From: an uncultured Pelagibacteraceae bacterium | GTDB taxonomy: Bacteria > Pseudomonadota > Alphaproteobacteria > Pelagibacterales > Pelagibacteraceae | DNA length: 64,000 nt | Assembly: GCA_902629285.1 (NCBI GenBank) | Contig: CACOQN010000003.1 | Coordinates: forward strand, 1-64,000 | Direction: 5' to 3' | Shown: piece by piece, positions 54,537-62,117 of the stretch | How the letters are laid out: every line of letters starts with the position of its first letter | How positions within the stretch are numbered: position 1 is the stretch's first letter | Position numbers and translations under genes: made by a program | The notes under the pieces: model-generated | Seen by the model: only the letters and a program-made list of their open reading frames with translations | What the model was told of the DNA's origin: nothing | The model's database searches: none

Positions 54537-54555
54537 GAGAATGATTACTATTCAC
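54537..54555. promoter_or_regulatory. Fur-box-like site 1 upstream of the Cys-rich protein gene
   Basis: GAGAATGATTACTATTCAC matches 13 of 19 positions of the E. coli Fur box (GATAATGATAATCATTATC). It lies 47 bases upstream of the start codon at 54490, with its centre 30 or 31 bases (about three helical turns) from the next site. Confidence 0.55.
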
Positions 54556-54566
54556 AAATTTTTTTT

Positions 54567-54585
54567 GCGAATGATTATCACTCGC
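54567..54585. promoter_or_regulatory. Fur-box-like site 2, near-perfect palindrome
   Basis: GCGAATGATTATCACTCGC is a 19-bp palindrome with 8 of 9 paired positions and matches the Fur consensus at 13 of 19 positions, or 14 of 19 read on the other strand. The TGAT-t-ATCA core and the outer GCGA/TCGC resemble alphaproteobacterial Fur-type boxes. It lies between the Cys-rich gene and the end of the DUF2061-like gene. Confidence 0.65.
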
Positions 54586-54642
54586 TTAATTTAACCGCAT
54601 ATTTTTGATTTACGATTTTTTTAAATTAAAATTAATATTCTC

Positions 54643-54885
54643 TTATTTAGATTTTACTTTGCTAGCCCACCATTTATCTAAAATAAAATACCAAATAGAA
54701 TTTGCAATTGGTTCGACTATAGCATCTGTTAAAGCAATGGCAAAAGAGACATCTGCAATTAATATTAAAACAGTTATAGCAATAGCAAAATGTCCAATCG
54801 TATAAACTATAGTTCTTAATATTGAACCTCTATTCTCTTTGTATATATTTTCTAAAAATTTAAAAATATTTATTGATAACTGCAT
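54643..54885 (-). CDS. DUF2061-like small membrane protein
   Basis: 80 residues with two hydrophobic spans. The central part RGSILRTIVYTIGHFAIAIT and the later AIVEPIANSIWYFILDKWW follow the DUF2061 pattern (predicted membrane protein, role unknown). A Fur-box-like site lies 67 bases upstream of its start. It is the second gene in the group with a Fur-type upstream site. Confidence 0.65.
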   Translation of the reverse strand: MQLSINIFKFLENIYKENRGSILRTIVYTIGHFAIAITVLILIADVSFAIALTDAIVEPIANSIWYFILDKWWASKVKSK

Positions 54886-54951
54886 TTATTAAATTTTTTT
54901 TTTTTCATTTATCAATAAAGATTTTTAATACAGATAGCAAAATAAAAGCTT

Positions 54952-54970
54952 GCAAATAGTAATCATTATC
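54952..54970. promoter_or_regulatory. Fur-box-like site 3 upstream of the DUF2061-like gene
   Basis: GCAAATAGTAATCATTATC matches 15 of 19 positions of the E. coli Fur box, with the right half AATCATTATC exact. It lies 67 bases upstream of the DUF2061-like start. The left half is degenerate. Confidence 0.6.
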
Positions 54971-55002
54971 AAATATTTTTTTGATTAAAAAATTATTAAG
55001 GA

Positions 55003-55599
55003 TTAATTTTTAAAAGGACTCTCAAGGACACAAGCAACAAGATGAATTCTAGCTTGTTCTCCTCCATTAAAAAAATTATGATATTTTGTATTGTTTGTTA
55101 TCCAAACATTGCCATTTGCAGGCAAATGTTTGGCCACATTTTCAATCACCATAGAGCAACCTTTGTTAGTTATAATCGGGACGTGTAATCTACATTCAGG
55201 GTCCTTATGCCAACTTAAAGTTGATCTTGGTTCTTTTAACAGAAGTCTTACTCTTCCAAGTTTAAACCTAGAATTTAATTCCTGTAAAACCTCTTTAAAA
55301 TAAGTTTTTTCAAACTCAGGGACTAATTGAGTATATTTACTCTCATCAATATCAATATCTCTCTCTACTTCCTTTCCGGTATCATCGGAAATAGTCCAAT
55401 ATTTTCCTCTTATGTTATTACCTTTAATAGAATTCTCATCATTAGGAATTTGATTAACAGGTATAGCACCAAAATGTGTAACTCCAGGTGAGTTAAATTT
55501 TTTTTGTTCTAATATTTTTTTCAAATCTAGTCTTAATCTAGAAATATTAAACTTTAGATCTGGTACCTTATAAAAATCTTCAAAACTTACTTTTATCAT
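55003..55599 (-). CDS. 2-oxoglutarate/Fe(II) oxygenase-like protein (Asp/Asn beta-hydroxylase type)
   Basis: 198 residues. The iron ligands of the Asp/Asn-hydroxylase group are laid out as H131-x-D133 (LSWHKDPECRLHVPIITN), H174 (KYHNFFNGG) and the 2-oxoglutarate-binding R184 (ARIHLVAC). The protein is shorter than classic hydroxylases and lacks signal sequences. The start is 26 bases after the katG stop on the same strand, so the two are probably cotranscribed. The target protein or small molecule is unknown. Confidence 0.75.
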   Translation of the reverse strand: MIKVSFEDFYKVPDLKFNISRLRLDLKKILEQKKFNSPGVTHFGAIPVNQIPNDENSIKGNNIRGKYWTISDDTGKEVERDIDIDESKYTQLVPEFEKTYFKEVLQELNSRFKLGRVRLLLKEPRSTLSWHKDPECRLHVPIITNKGCSMVIENVAKHLPANGNVWITNNTKYHNFFNGGEQARIHLVACVLESPFKN

Positions 55600-55625
55600 T
55601 TTTGAAATCTTTCTTTTAAAAAGTA

Positions 55626-57863
55626 TTAATTTAATTTTAAATCAAATCTATCTGAATTCATAACTTTGACCCACGCAGAAATAAAATCTTTAACAAATTT
55701 AGATTTCGAATCTTCATAAGCATAAACTTCTGCTAACGCCCTTAGTTGAGAATTTGATCCAAAAATAAGATCAACTCTTGTTGCTTTCCATTTGTTTTTT
55801 CCGGTTTTTCTATCTTTACCAACAAATGTTTGTTCAGATTGATCTTCTTCTTTCCAAGTAGTATTCATGTCTAGTAAATTTACAAAATAGTCATTTGTAA
55901 GTACTCCAGGTTTTTTTGTAAAAACACCGTGTTCGGAATTATCATAATTAGTATTGAGGACACGCATTCCTCCTATAAGCACAGTCATTTCTGGTGCGGT
56001 CAGTCCCATTAATTGTGCTTTATCAACTAATTTTTCCTCTGCAGATATAATTGAAACATTTTTATTTAAATAATTTCTAAAACCATCAGCTTGTGGCTCC
56101 AACAAATTGAATGAATGAATCTCTGTTTGGTCTTGTCTTGCATCTCCTCTTCCTGGAGAAAAAGGAACATTTATTTTATAGCCCGCTTTTTTTGCTGCAA
56201 TCTCAATACCAACATTGCCAGCTAGAACAATTAAATCAGCTATTGATACGCTCTTTTTTTTAGTATCAAATCTATTTTTAATGTTGGTTAGCACTTTTAA
56301 TATTTTTGCTAATTTTTTAGGATTATTCACTTTCCAATTTTTTTGAGGCTCTAACATTATTCTAGCACCGTTAGCACCACCTCTTTTGTCTGATCCTCTG
56401 AAAGTTGACGCTGAAGCCCATGCAGTAGAAACTAAATCTGATACTGACATTTTTGATCTTGAAATTTTATTTTTTAAATCTTTAATGTCTTTTGACTTTA
56501 ATTTATACTTAGGTTTATCAATTGGATCTTGCCAAATTAATTGTTCTTTGGGTACATCACTTCCTAAATAACATGCTCTTGGTCCCATATCTCTATGAGT
56601 CAATTTAAACCAAGCTCTTGCAAAAGCATCATGAAATTCTTTTGGATTTTCATGGAAGTGTTTAGTTATAGGCCCATAACTGGGGTCCACCTTCATTGAA
56701 ATATCAGTAGTTTGCATCATTGGAGGATGAAACACATTTTTATTATGTGCATCAGGGACCATTTTAATTTTTTGACCATTTTTCTTTGGAGTCCATTGAT
56801 GTGCTCCTGCAGGACTTTTTGTGAGTTCCCATTCATGATCATATAAGCAATCTAAATATCCCATATCCCATTTAGTCGGGTTTTGAGTCCAGGCACCTTC
56901 AATACCACTACTAATAGTATCAACTCCTTTCCCAGATTTATAACTACTATTCCATCCAGTTGATTGATCTTGAATTTTTGAACCTTCAGGATCAGGACCT
57001 TTAAAATCCTCTGAAGCGGCACCATGTGATTTACCAAAAGTATGTCCACCTGCTACTAGAGCTGCTGTTTCATAGTCATTCATGGCCATTCTGCCAAAAG
57101 TTTCTCTAATATCGTGTGCTGCAAGTTTTGGATCTGGGTTTGCATCAGGACCCTGCGGGTTTACATAAATTAAACCCATGTGCGATGCCCCTAAAGGCTG
57201 TTCTAAGTCTCTTTTTCCACTATATCTATTTACTGCAAGCATCTCTTTTTCTGACCCCCAATAAATATCGTCCTCGGGCTCCCAAATATCTGTCCTACCT
57301 GCACCAAATCCAAATGTTTGAAAACCCATTGAGTCTAATGCTACATTTCCAACTAATATATACAAATCTGCCCAGGAAATTTTTTTTCCATATTTTTTTT
57401 TGATTGGCCACAAAAGAAGTCTTGCTTTATCTAAGTTGACATTGTCTGGCCATGAGTTAAGTGGTGCAAACCTTTGGTTTCCTGTTCCAGCTCCACCCCT
57501 GCCGTCACCTGTTCTATAAGTACCAGCAGCATGCCAAGCTAATCTTATAAACAAGGGTCCATAATGACCATAATCTGCTGGCCACCATTCTTGCGAATCA
57601 GTCATTAATTTTTTCAAATCCTTTTTAAGTGCATTAAAATTTAGTTTTTTAAATTCTTTTGAATACCTAAAACTTTTATCCATAGGATTTGTCAGATTTG
57701 AATGTTGACTGAGAATTTTTAAATTCAAACTATTGGGCCAAAAATCTCTTGCAGTTTGACCTTTGCCAGATGTAAATTTAGCTGGAGTGCCTGCTCCAGT
57801 AAACGGGCATTTGCTTAACTCATTTGACTTAAAAGATTTTGACTTATAGTTTTCAGTACTCAT
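55626..57863 (-). CDS. katG: Catalase-peroxidase KatG
   Basis: 745 residues, the normal full length with both halves. Distal heme residues R107, W110 and H111 (RLAWHAAG), the adduct partners Y233 and M259, and the proximal histidine H274 ([11 protein letters not shown]) are all present, so the Met-Tyr-Trp crosslink of a working catalase can form. It removes hydrogen peroxide in the cytoplasm. Two Irr/PerR-like boxes lie in the 94-base gap upstream, and a Fur-family regulator gene follows on the same strand ahead of it. Confidence 0.97.
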   Translation of the reverse strand: MSTENYKSKSFKSNELSKCPFTGAGTPAKFTSGKGQTARDFWPNSLNLKILSQHSNLTNPMDKSFRYSKEFKKLNFNALKKDLKKLMTDSQEWWPADYGHYGPLFIRLAWHAAGTYRTGDGRGGAGTGNQRFAPLNSWPDNVNLDKARLLLWPIKKKYGKKISWADLYILVGNVALDSMGFQTFGFGAGRTDIWEPEDDIYWGSEKEMLAVNRYSGKRDLEQPLGASHMGLIYVNPQGPDANPDPKLAAHDIRETFGRMAMNDYETAALVAGGHTFGKSHGAASEDFKGPDPEGSKIQDQSTGWNSSYKSGKGVDTISSGIEGAWTQNPTKWDMGYLDCLYDHEWELTKSPAGAHQWTPKKNGQKIKMVPDAHNKNVFHPPMMQTTDISMKVDPSYGPITKHFHENPKEFHDAFARAWFKLTHRDMGPRACYLGSDVPKEQLIWQDPIDKPKYKLKSKDIKDLKNKISRSKMSVSDLVSTAWASASTFRGSDKRGGANGARIMLEPQKNWKVNNPKKLAKILKVLTNIKNRFDTKKKSVSIADLIVLAGNVGIEIAAKKAGYKINVPFSPGRGDARQDQTEIHSFNLLEPQADGFRNYLNKNVSIISAEEKLVDKAQLMGLTAPEMTVLIGGMRVLNTNYDNSEHGVFTKKPGVLTNDYFVNLLDMNTTWKEEDQSEQTFVGKDRKTGKNKWKATRVDLIFGSNSQLRALAEVYAYEDSKSKFVKDFISAWVKVMNSDRFDLKLN

Positions 57864-57899
57864 TTTTCTCCTTTTAAATATTTATTCTAGACACTTAGT

Positions 57900-57914
57900 T
57901 TATAATAATTCTAA
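57900..57914. promoter_or_regulatory. Irr/PerR-like box 1 upstream of katG
   Basis: TTATAATAATTCTAA differs at one position from the PerR consensus TTATAATnATTATAA and shares its right arm with the Irr-box half-site TTCTAA. It sits 37 bases upstream of the katG start, where binding would block transcription. Confidence 0.7.
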
Positions 57915-57932
57915 AAAGTAATGTCAAATAGA

Positions 57933-57947
57933 TTAGAATGATTTTAA
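57933..57947. promoter_or_regulatory. Irr/PerR-like box 2 upstream of katG
   Basis: TTAGAATGATTTTAA is a weaker copy of the same dyad (12 of 14 positions of the PerR consensus), with the Irr-type half-site TTAGAAT. Its centre is 33 bases from that of box 1, about three turns of the helix, so both could be bound on one face. Confidence 0.55.
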
Positions 57948-57957
57948 TGTAACTTTA

Positions 57958-58368
57958 CTAATCTTCTAATTTAACTAGAACTTCAACGGATTTTATTTTT
58001 TTTCCAGGAATTGATTTTTGAATATTAATTGGACCAACGTCTTTACTATCAAGATCAATTAATTTTTCGGCTTGTACATCATAGAAATGATGATGATTAG
58101 TTGTGTTTGTGTCAAAATATGTTTGGCTTGAATTAATTGGTATCTGTTTCAAGTAACCTTTTTTTTCGAACGCATGAACAGTATTATATACCGTCGCAAC
58201 AGATATCTTTTTAGCAGTATGAGAGTGTATTTTTTTTGTAAGTTCGTTAACTGTAAAATGAAAAGTTTTATCTGTTTCAAACAATACTTCACATATTTTT
58301 ATTCTTTGTTTTGTTGGTCTAAGACCAGAAATTCTCAATTTTTTAATATATTTGTCTAAAATTGACAT
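57958..58368 (-). CDS. irr: Fur-family regulator, Irr/PerR type
   Basis: 136 residues. The winged helix is at about 10-85 ([36 protein letters not shown]), followed by the dimer domain with the HHH metal/heme motif (TNHHHFYDV). C-terminal CxxC zinc pairs are absent. The HHH motif, the missing zinc site and the position next to fabA fit Irr, the alphaproteobacterial heme-responsive iron regulator; PerR-like peroxide sensing is an alternative. It is divergent from fabA and in line with katG, with Irr-type boxes on both sides. Confidence 0.75.
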   Translation of the reverse strand: MSILDKYIKKLRISGLRPTKQRIKICEVLFETDKTFHFTVNELTKKIHSHTAKKISVATVYNTVHAFEKKGYLKQIPINSSQTYFDTNTTNHHHFYDVQAEKLIDLDSKDVGPINIQKSIPGKKIKSVEVLVKLED

Positions 58369-58373
58369 ATTTA

Positions 58374-58388
58374 TTATAATTATTCTAA
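58374..58388. promoter_or_regulatory. Irr/PerR-like box at the regulator's own start
   Basis: TTATAATTATTCTAA is, like the katG box, one base from the PerR consensus. It lies 5 bases upstream of the regulator's start codon and 53 bases upstream of the fabA ATG. This position fits autorepression, and the box might also touch the divergent fab promoter. Confidence 0.65.
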
Positions 58389-58441
58389 ACTATTACTATA
58401 TTATAATTGCCTTAAATCAAGTATTAAGGGAACTCAAAATT

Positions 58442-58942
58442 ATGAAAAAAAATTCATATTCCTATAATGATCTTATAACTTGTGGTAATGGAGATCTTTT
58501 TGGACCAGGAAATGCCAAATTACCTCTTCCTCCTATGCTTATGTTTGATAGAATAACAGATATCAATGAAAATAATGGGGCTTATAAAAAAGGTTCAATT
58601 AAGGCTGAATTAGATATTAAGGATAATCTTTGGTTTTTTGATTGTCATTTTAAAAAGGATCCAGTTATGCCTGGTTGTTTAGGTTTGGATGCCATGTGGC
58701 AACTGGTAGGATTTTTTCTAGGTTGGTTAGGAAATCCTGGAAAAGGAAGAGCCTTAGGAGTAGGTAATGTAAAATTTACTGGTGAGGTTTTGCAGAGTGT
58801 AAAAAACGTAAGATATGAAATAGATATGAAAAAAATTATGTCACCTGGAGGAACAACCGTAGGGCTTGCAAATGGAATTGTTCTTGCAGATAACAAAAAA
58901 ATATATTCAGCTGAAAGTTTAAAAGTAGGATTATTTAAATAA
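58442..58942 (+). CDS. fabA: 3-hydroxyacyl-ACP dehydratase/isomerase FabA
   Basis: 166 residues from the ATG at 58442; a longer open frame begins inside the regulator region and lacks family similarity. FabA dehydrates and isomerises the C10 acyl-ACP and starts unsaturated fatty acid synthesis. The hotdog motifs [22 protein letters not shown] hold the catalytic histidine and aspartate. It is first in fabA-fabB-fabI with TAATG to fabB. Confidence 0.96.
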   Translation: MKKNSYSYNDLITCGNGDLFGPGNAKLPLPPMLMFDRITDINENNGAYKKGSIKAELDIKDNLWFFDCHFKKDPVMPGCLGLDAMWQLVGFFLGWLGNPGKGRALGVGNVKFTGEVLQSVKNVRYEIDMKKIMSPGGTTVGLANGIVLADNKKIYSAESLKVGLFK

Positions 58943-60153
58943 TGAGGAGAGTAGTTATTACAGGCTTAGGAGTAGTTTCTTGTTTGGGCAACAATCAAGA
59001 AGAAGTACATCAATCTCTATTAAATTCAAAATCAGGAATTTCTTTTGCAGAAGAATACAAAGAACATAATCTAAAAAGTCATATTCATGGTAAGCCAAAT
59101 ATTAAACTTGAAGATCACATTGACAGAAAAACAATCAGATTTATGGGTTCAGGTTCAGCTTATAATTATATAGCAATGAAAGAAGCTATTCAAGACTCTG
59201 GATTAGAAGAAAAAGATGTAAGTAACTTTAAAACTGGTATTGTGATGGGTTCTGGAGGACCTTCTATAGAAAATGTAATTCTAGCTGCAGATAAAACAAG
59301 AGCGAAGACACCAAAACTTATGGGACCTTTTATCGTACCAAGAACGATGGCAAGTACAGCATCTGCAACTCTTGCTGTTCCATTTAAAATAAAAGGAACG
59401 AATTATACAATGAGTTCAGCATGTGCAACCAGCGGGCACTGTATTGGGAATTCAATGGAGTTAATACAAATGGGTAAGCAAAATATTGTGTTTGCTGGTG
59501 GAAGTGAAGAAATTCATTGGGCGATGACAGCCATGTTTGATGCGATGACTGCACTTTCTTCAAAATACAATGATACACCTGAAGCAGCCTCAAGAGCTTA
59601 TGACAAAACAAGAGATGGATTTGTGATTGCAGGCGGAGCAGGCGTATTAGTGCTTGAGGAGTATGAACATGCCAAAGCGAGAGGAGCTAAAATTTACGCA
59701 GAATTAACTGGTTATGGAGCAACTTCAGACGGATACGATATGGTAGCACCATCAGGCGAAGGTGCTGTTAGATGTATGAAAATGGCAATGGCAACTGCTA
59801 AAAATAAAATTGATTACATTAATACCCACGGAACATCTACTCCAGTTGGAGATATAACTGAACTAAATGCTATTAAAGAAACTTTTGGAGAGAACATACC
59901 AAAAATAAGTTCAACAAAATCTTTATCAGGTCATCCTTTGGGAGCTGCTTCAGTACATGAAGCTATCTATTGTTTGATAATGATGAAAAACAATTTCATA
60001 ACAGGATCAGCAAATATTACACATATGGATGACAATGCTAAAAATTTTCCTATTGTTGACAAAACTGAAACGAGTGCAACTTTAAATACTGTTATGTCTA
60101 ATAGCTTTGGTTTTGGTGGAACTAATGCAGCTTTAGTTTTTGAGAAAGTTTAA
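58942..60153 (+). CDS. fabB: Beta-ketoacyl-ACP synthase I FabB
   Basis: 403 residues. The catalytic cysteine is C161 ([13 protein letters not shown]), and the histidines are in [11 protein letters not shown] and SGHPLGAAS. It elongates acyl chains and is needed for unsaturated fatty acids downstream of FabA. It shares TAATG with fabA and lies 2 bases before fabI. Confidence 0.97.
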   Translation: MRRVVITGLGVVSCLGNNQEEVHQSLLNSKSGISFAEEYKEHNLKSHIHGKPNIKLEDHIDRKTIRFMGSGSAYNYIAMKEAIQDSGLEEKDVSNFKTGIVMGSGGPSIENVILAADKTRAKTPKLMGPFIVPRTMASTASATLAVPFKIKGTNYTMSSACATSGHCIGNSMELIQMGKQNIVFAGGSEEIHWAMTAMFDAMTALSSKYNDTPEAASRAYDKTRDGFVIAGGAGVLVLEEYEHAKARGAKIYAELTGYGATSDGYDMVAPSGEGAVRCMKMAMATAKNKIDYINTHGTSTPVGDITELNAIKETFGENIPKISSTKSLSGHPLGAASVHEAIYCLIMMKNNFITGSANITHMDDNAKNFPIVDKTETSATLNTVMSNSFGFGGTNAALVFEKV

Positions 60154-60155
60154 AT

Positions 60156-60941
60156 ATGAGTTTAATGAAAGATAAAAAAGGACTTATCATGGGTGTTGCC
60201 AATGAAAGATCTATTGCCTGGGGTATATCTCAAAAACTTGCTGAAGCAGGAGCTGAATTAGCATTTACATATTTAGGTGATGCCTTAAAAAAAAGAGTAG
60301 TTCCTTTAGCAGAAAAATTAAATTCAAATGTTACATTTAGTTGTGATGTTGAAAAAAAGGAAGAAGTAGTAAAATTATTTGAAAATATTAAATCTAAATG
60401 GGGTGAAATCGATTTTGTAGTTCATGCAGTTGCTTTTTCTGATAAATCAGAATTATCCGGTGAATATTTAAATACTTCAAGAGAAAACTTTTTAAGAAGT
60501 ATGCTGATTTCTTGTTTTTCATTTACTGAAGTAGCAAAAGAAGCCTCAAAAATTATGAAGCAAGGAGGAAGCTTACTTACATTAACTTATGAGTCGTCTA
60601 AAGCTATACCAAATTATAATGTGATGGGGGTTTGTAAATCTGCATTAGAGGCAAGTGTAAAATATTTAGCTAGAGATTTAGGCTCAAACGGTATTCGAGT
60701 TAATGCTATAAGTGCTGGACCTATCAAAACTTTAGCAGCCTCAGCAATTGGTGATGCAAAATTCTTGTATAAATGGAATGAAGATCATTCATTTCTAAAA
60801 AGAAATGTAGACATTCATGATGTTGGGAATTCTGCTCTTTATCTTTTAAGTGATCTTGCAAAAGGTGTTACTGGAGAAATTCATTACGTTGATGCTGGAT
60901 ACAACAAAGTGGGTATGCCAGACCCCAAGAATATTAGTTAA
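60156..60941 (+). CDS. fabI: Enoyl-ACP reductase FabI
   Basis: 261 residues. NADH-binding GVANERSIAWGI near residue 14, and the catalytic Tyr-x6-Lys pair in YNVMGVCKSALE. It reduces enoyl-ACP at the end of each elongation cycle. It closes the fab operon; 61 bases follow before the next gene. Confidence 0.95.
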   Translation: MSLMKDKKGLIMGVANERSIAWGISQKLAEAGAELAFTYLGDALKKRVVPLAEKLNSNVTFSCDVEKKEEVVKLFENIKSKWGEIDFVVHAVAFSDKSELSGEYLNTSRENFLRSMLISCFSFTEVAKEASKIMKQGGSLLTLTYESSKAIPNYNVMGVCKSALEASVKYLARDLGSNGIRVNAISAGPIKTLAASAIGDAKFLYKWNEDHSFLKRNVDIHDVGNSALYLLSDLAKGVTGEIHYVDAGYNKVGMPDPKNIS

Positions 60942-61002
60942 TATAAAATAATTATAGCAACATAACTTGTAAGAAAAGACATTTTTTATACTATCTAAAA
61001 TT

Positions 61003-62073
61003 ATGTTAAAAATTGGTTTTTACCTAAAAGAGATTAATTTTAGAGGTATTTGTAATTCTGTTTACTTGTACGCGATTAATAATCAAAAAATTCTTAATAA
61101 TAAATCGATTATTTTTTATAATAAAAATTCATCAGGCAATGAGTATGAGGCTCTTAAAAGTTTTAAAAAAAAATTTAAGTCAATTGGGGTAAAAGATAAT
61201 GACGAATTAAACAAACTAACAAAGCAATTAAAAATTGATTATTGTTATTTTCAAAGAGAAGGTTTTAGTGATTATTTATTACCAAGTACAAAAAATATTA
61301 TTCATGCAATATTTCCAGAAAATTCAAAATATCATGGTTATAGATATGCATTTGTATCTGAATGGTTGTCAAAAAGATGCTCGAATAATAAATATTCTTA
61401 TGTTCCACTTCCAATTAACCTTCCAAAAAATAATCAAGATCTGAGAAAAAAACTAAAAATTCCAAAAAATGTAAAAGTTTTTGGATATCATGGAGGAGCT
61501 ACAAGTTTTGATTTAAGATTTGTTAAAGATGCTATTAAACAAATTATTAACGAAAATAAAAATATTTACTTTTTATTTATGAACATTAATCAATTTATTT
61601 CTCATAAAAGGATTATATTTCTCAAAGGTAGTTTTGATGAATTAAAAAAAATTAAGTTTATTAATACTTGTGATGCTATGTTGCATGCAAGATCTTTAGG
61701 AGAAAGTTTTGGTATTTCTTGTGCGGAATTTGCCATTAAAAATAAGTTCATATTTACTTATGGTTTTTGTAAACATAGAGCTCATTTCGATTTGTGCAAA
61801 AATTACATAACTCCTTATTTTTCAAAAAAAGATTTAATAAGTAAATTAAAAAATTTTAAAAGTGAAAAGAAATTTAAATCGAATAATTTACAAAAAAAAT
61901 TATCAGGAGAAAACACTATTAAATTATTCAAAAAAGTATTTCTTAATAAAAAAAATATAAGTAAACCATTAAAATTAATAGACTATGTTTTTATATTTAA
62001 ATTTTTTTTAATAAGGGTTTATTTTTATACTAGACACAAAGGATATACTTTTTTTTATAATTTGTTGACATAA
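61003..62073 (+). CDS. Glycosyltransferase-like protein (GT-B)
   Basis: 356 residues, very Lys/Asn-rich. The C-terminal half carries a GT-B nucleotide-sugar motif (HARSLGESFGISCAEFA, about residues 228-244) and the VFGYHGGATSFD turn near 160. The N-terminal half lacks a clear signature. It may glycosylate a surface polymer. It stands alone between fabI and the opposing pnp gene. Composition is somewhat more A-rich than its neighbours, so recent transfer is possible. Confidence 0.65.
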   Translation: MLKIGFYLKEINFRGICNSVYLYAINNQKILNNKSIIFYNKNSSGNEYEALKSFKKKFKSIGVKDNDELNKLTKQLKIDYCYFQREGFSDYLLPSTKNIIHAIFPENSKYHGYRYAFVSEWLSKRCSNNKYSYVPLPINLPKNNQDLRKKLKIPKNVKVFGYHGGATSFDLRFVKDAIKQIINENKNIYFLFMNINQFISHKRIIFLKGSFDELKKIKFINTCDAMLHARSLGESFGISCAEFAIKNKFIFTYGFCKHRAHFDLCKNYITPYFSKKDLISKLKNFKSEKKFKSNNLQKKLSGENTIKLFKKVFLNKKNISKPLKLIDYVFIFKFFLIRVYFYTRHKGYTFFYNLLT

Positions 62074-62099
62074 ATCCTAAAATATTATTCAGGGATTTA
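62071..62099. terminator. Weak inverted repeat TAAATCC-N15-GGATTTA between convergent genes
   Basis: A perfect 7-bp inverted repeat begins at the stop codon of the glycosyltransferase-like gene and lies before the end of pnp. No T-tract follows, so it is at best a weak bidirectional terminator. Confidence 0.3.
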
Positions 62100-62117
62100 G
62101 TTCAAATAATGTTAATT

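Noticed and set aside
55091..57403. Plus-strand frames over the oxygenase and katG genes
   Set aside because: Opposite-strand shadows of genes with full family motifs.
58352..58441. Upstream extension of fabA
   Set aside because: The 30 extra codons lie over the regulator start and the Irr/PerR-like box, and FabA similarity starts at 58442.
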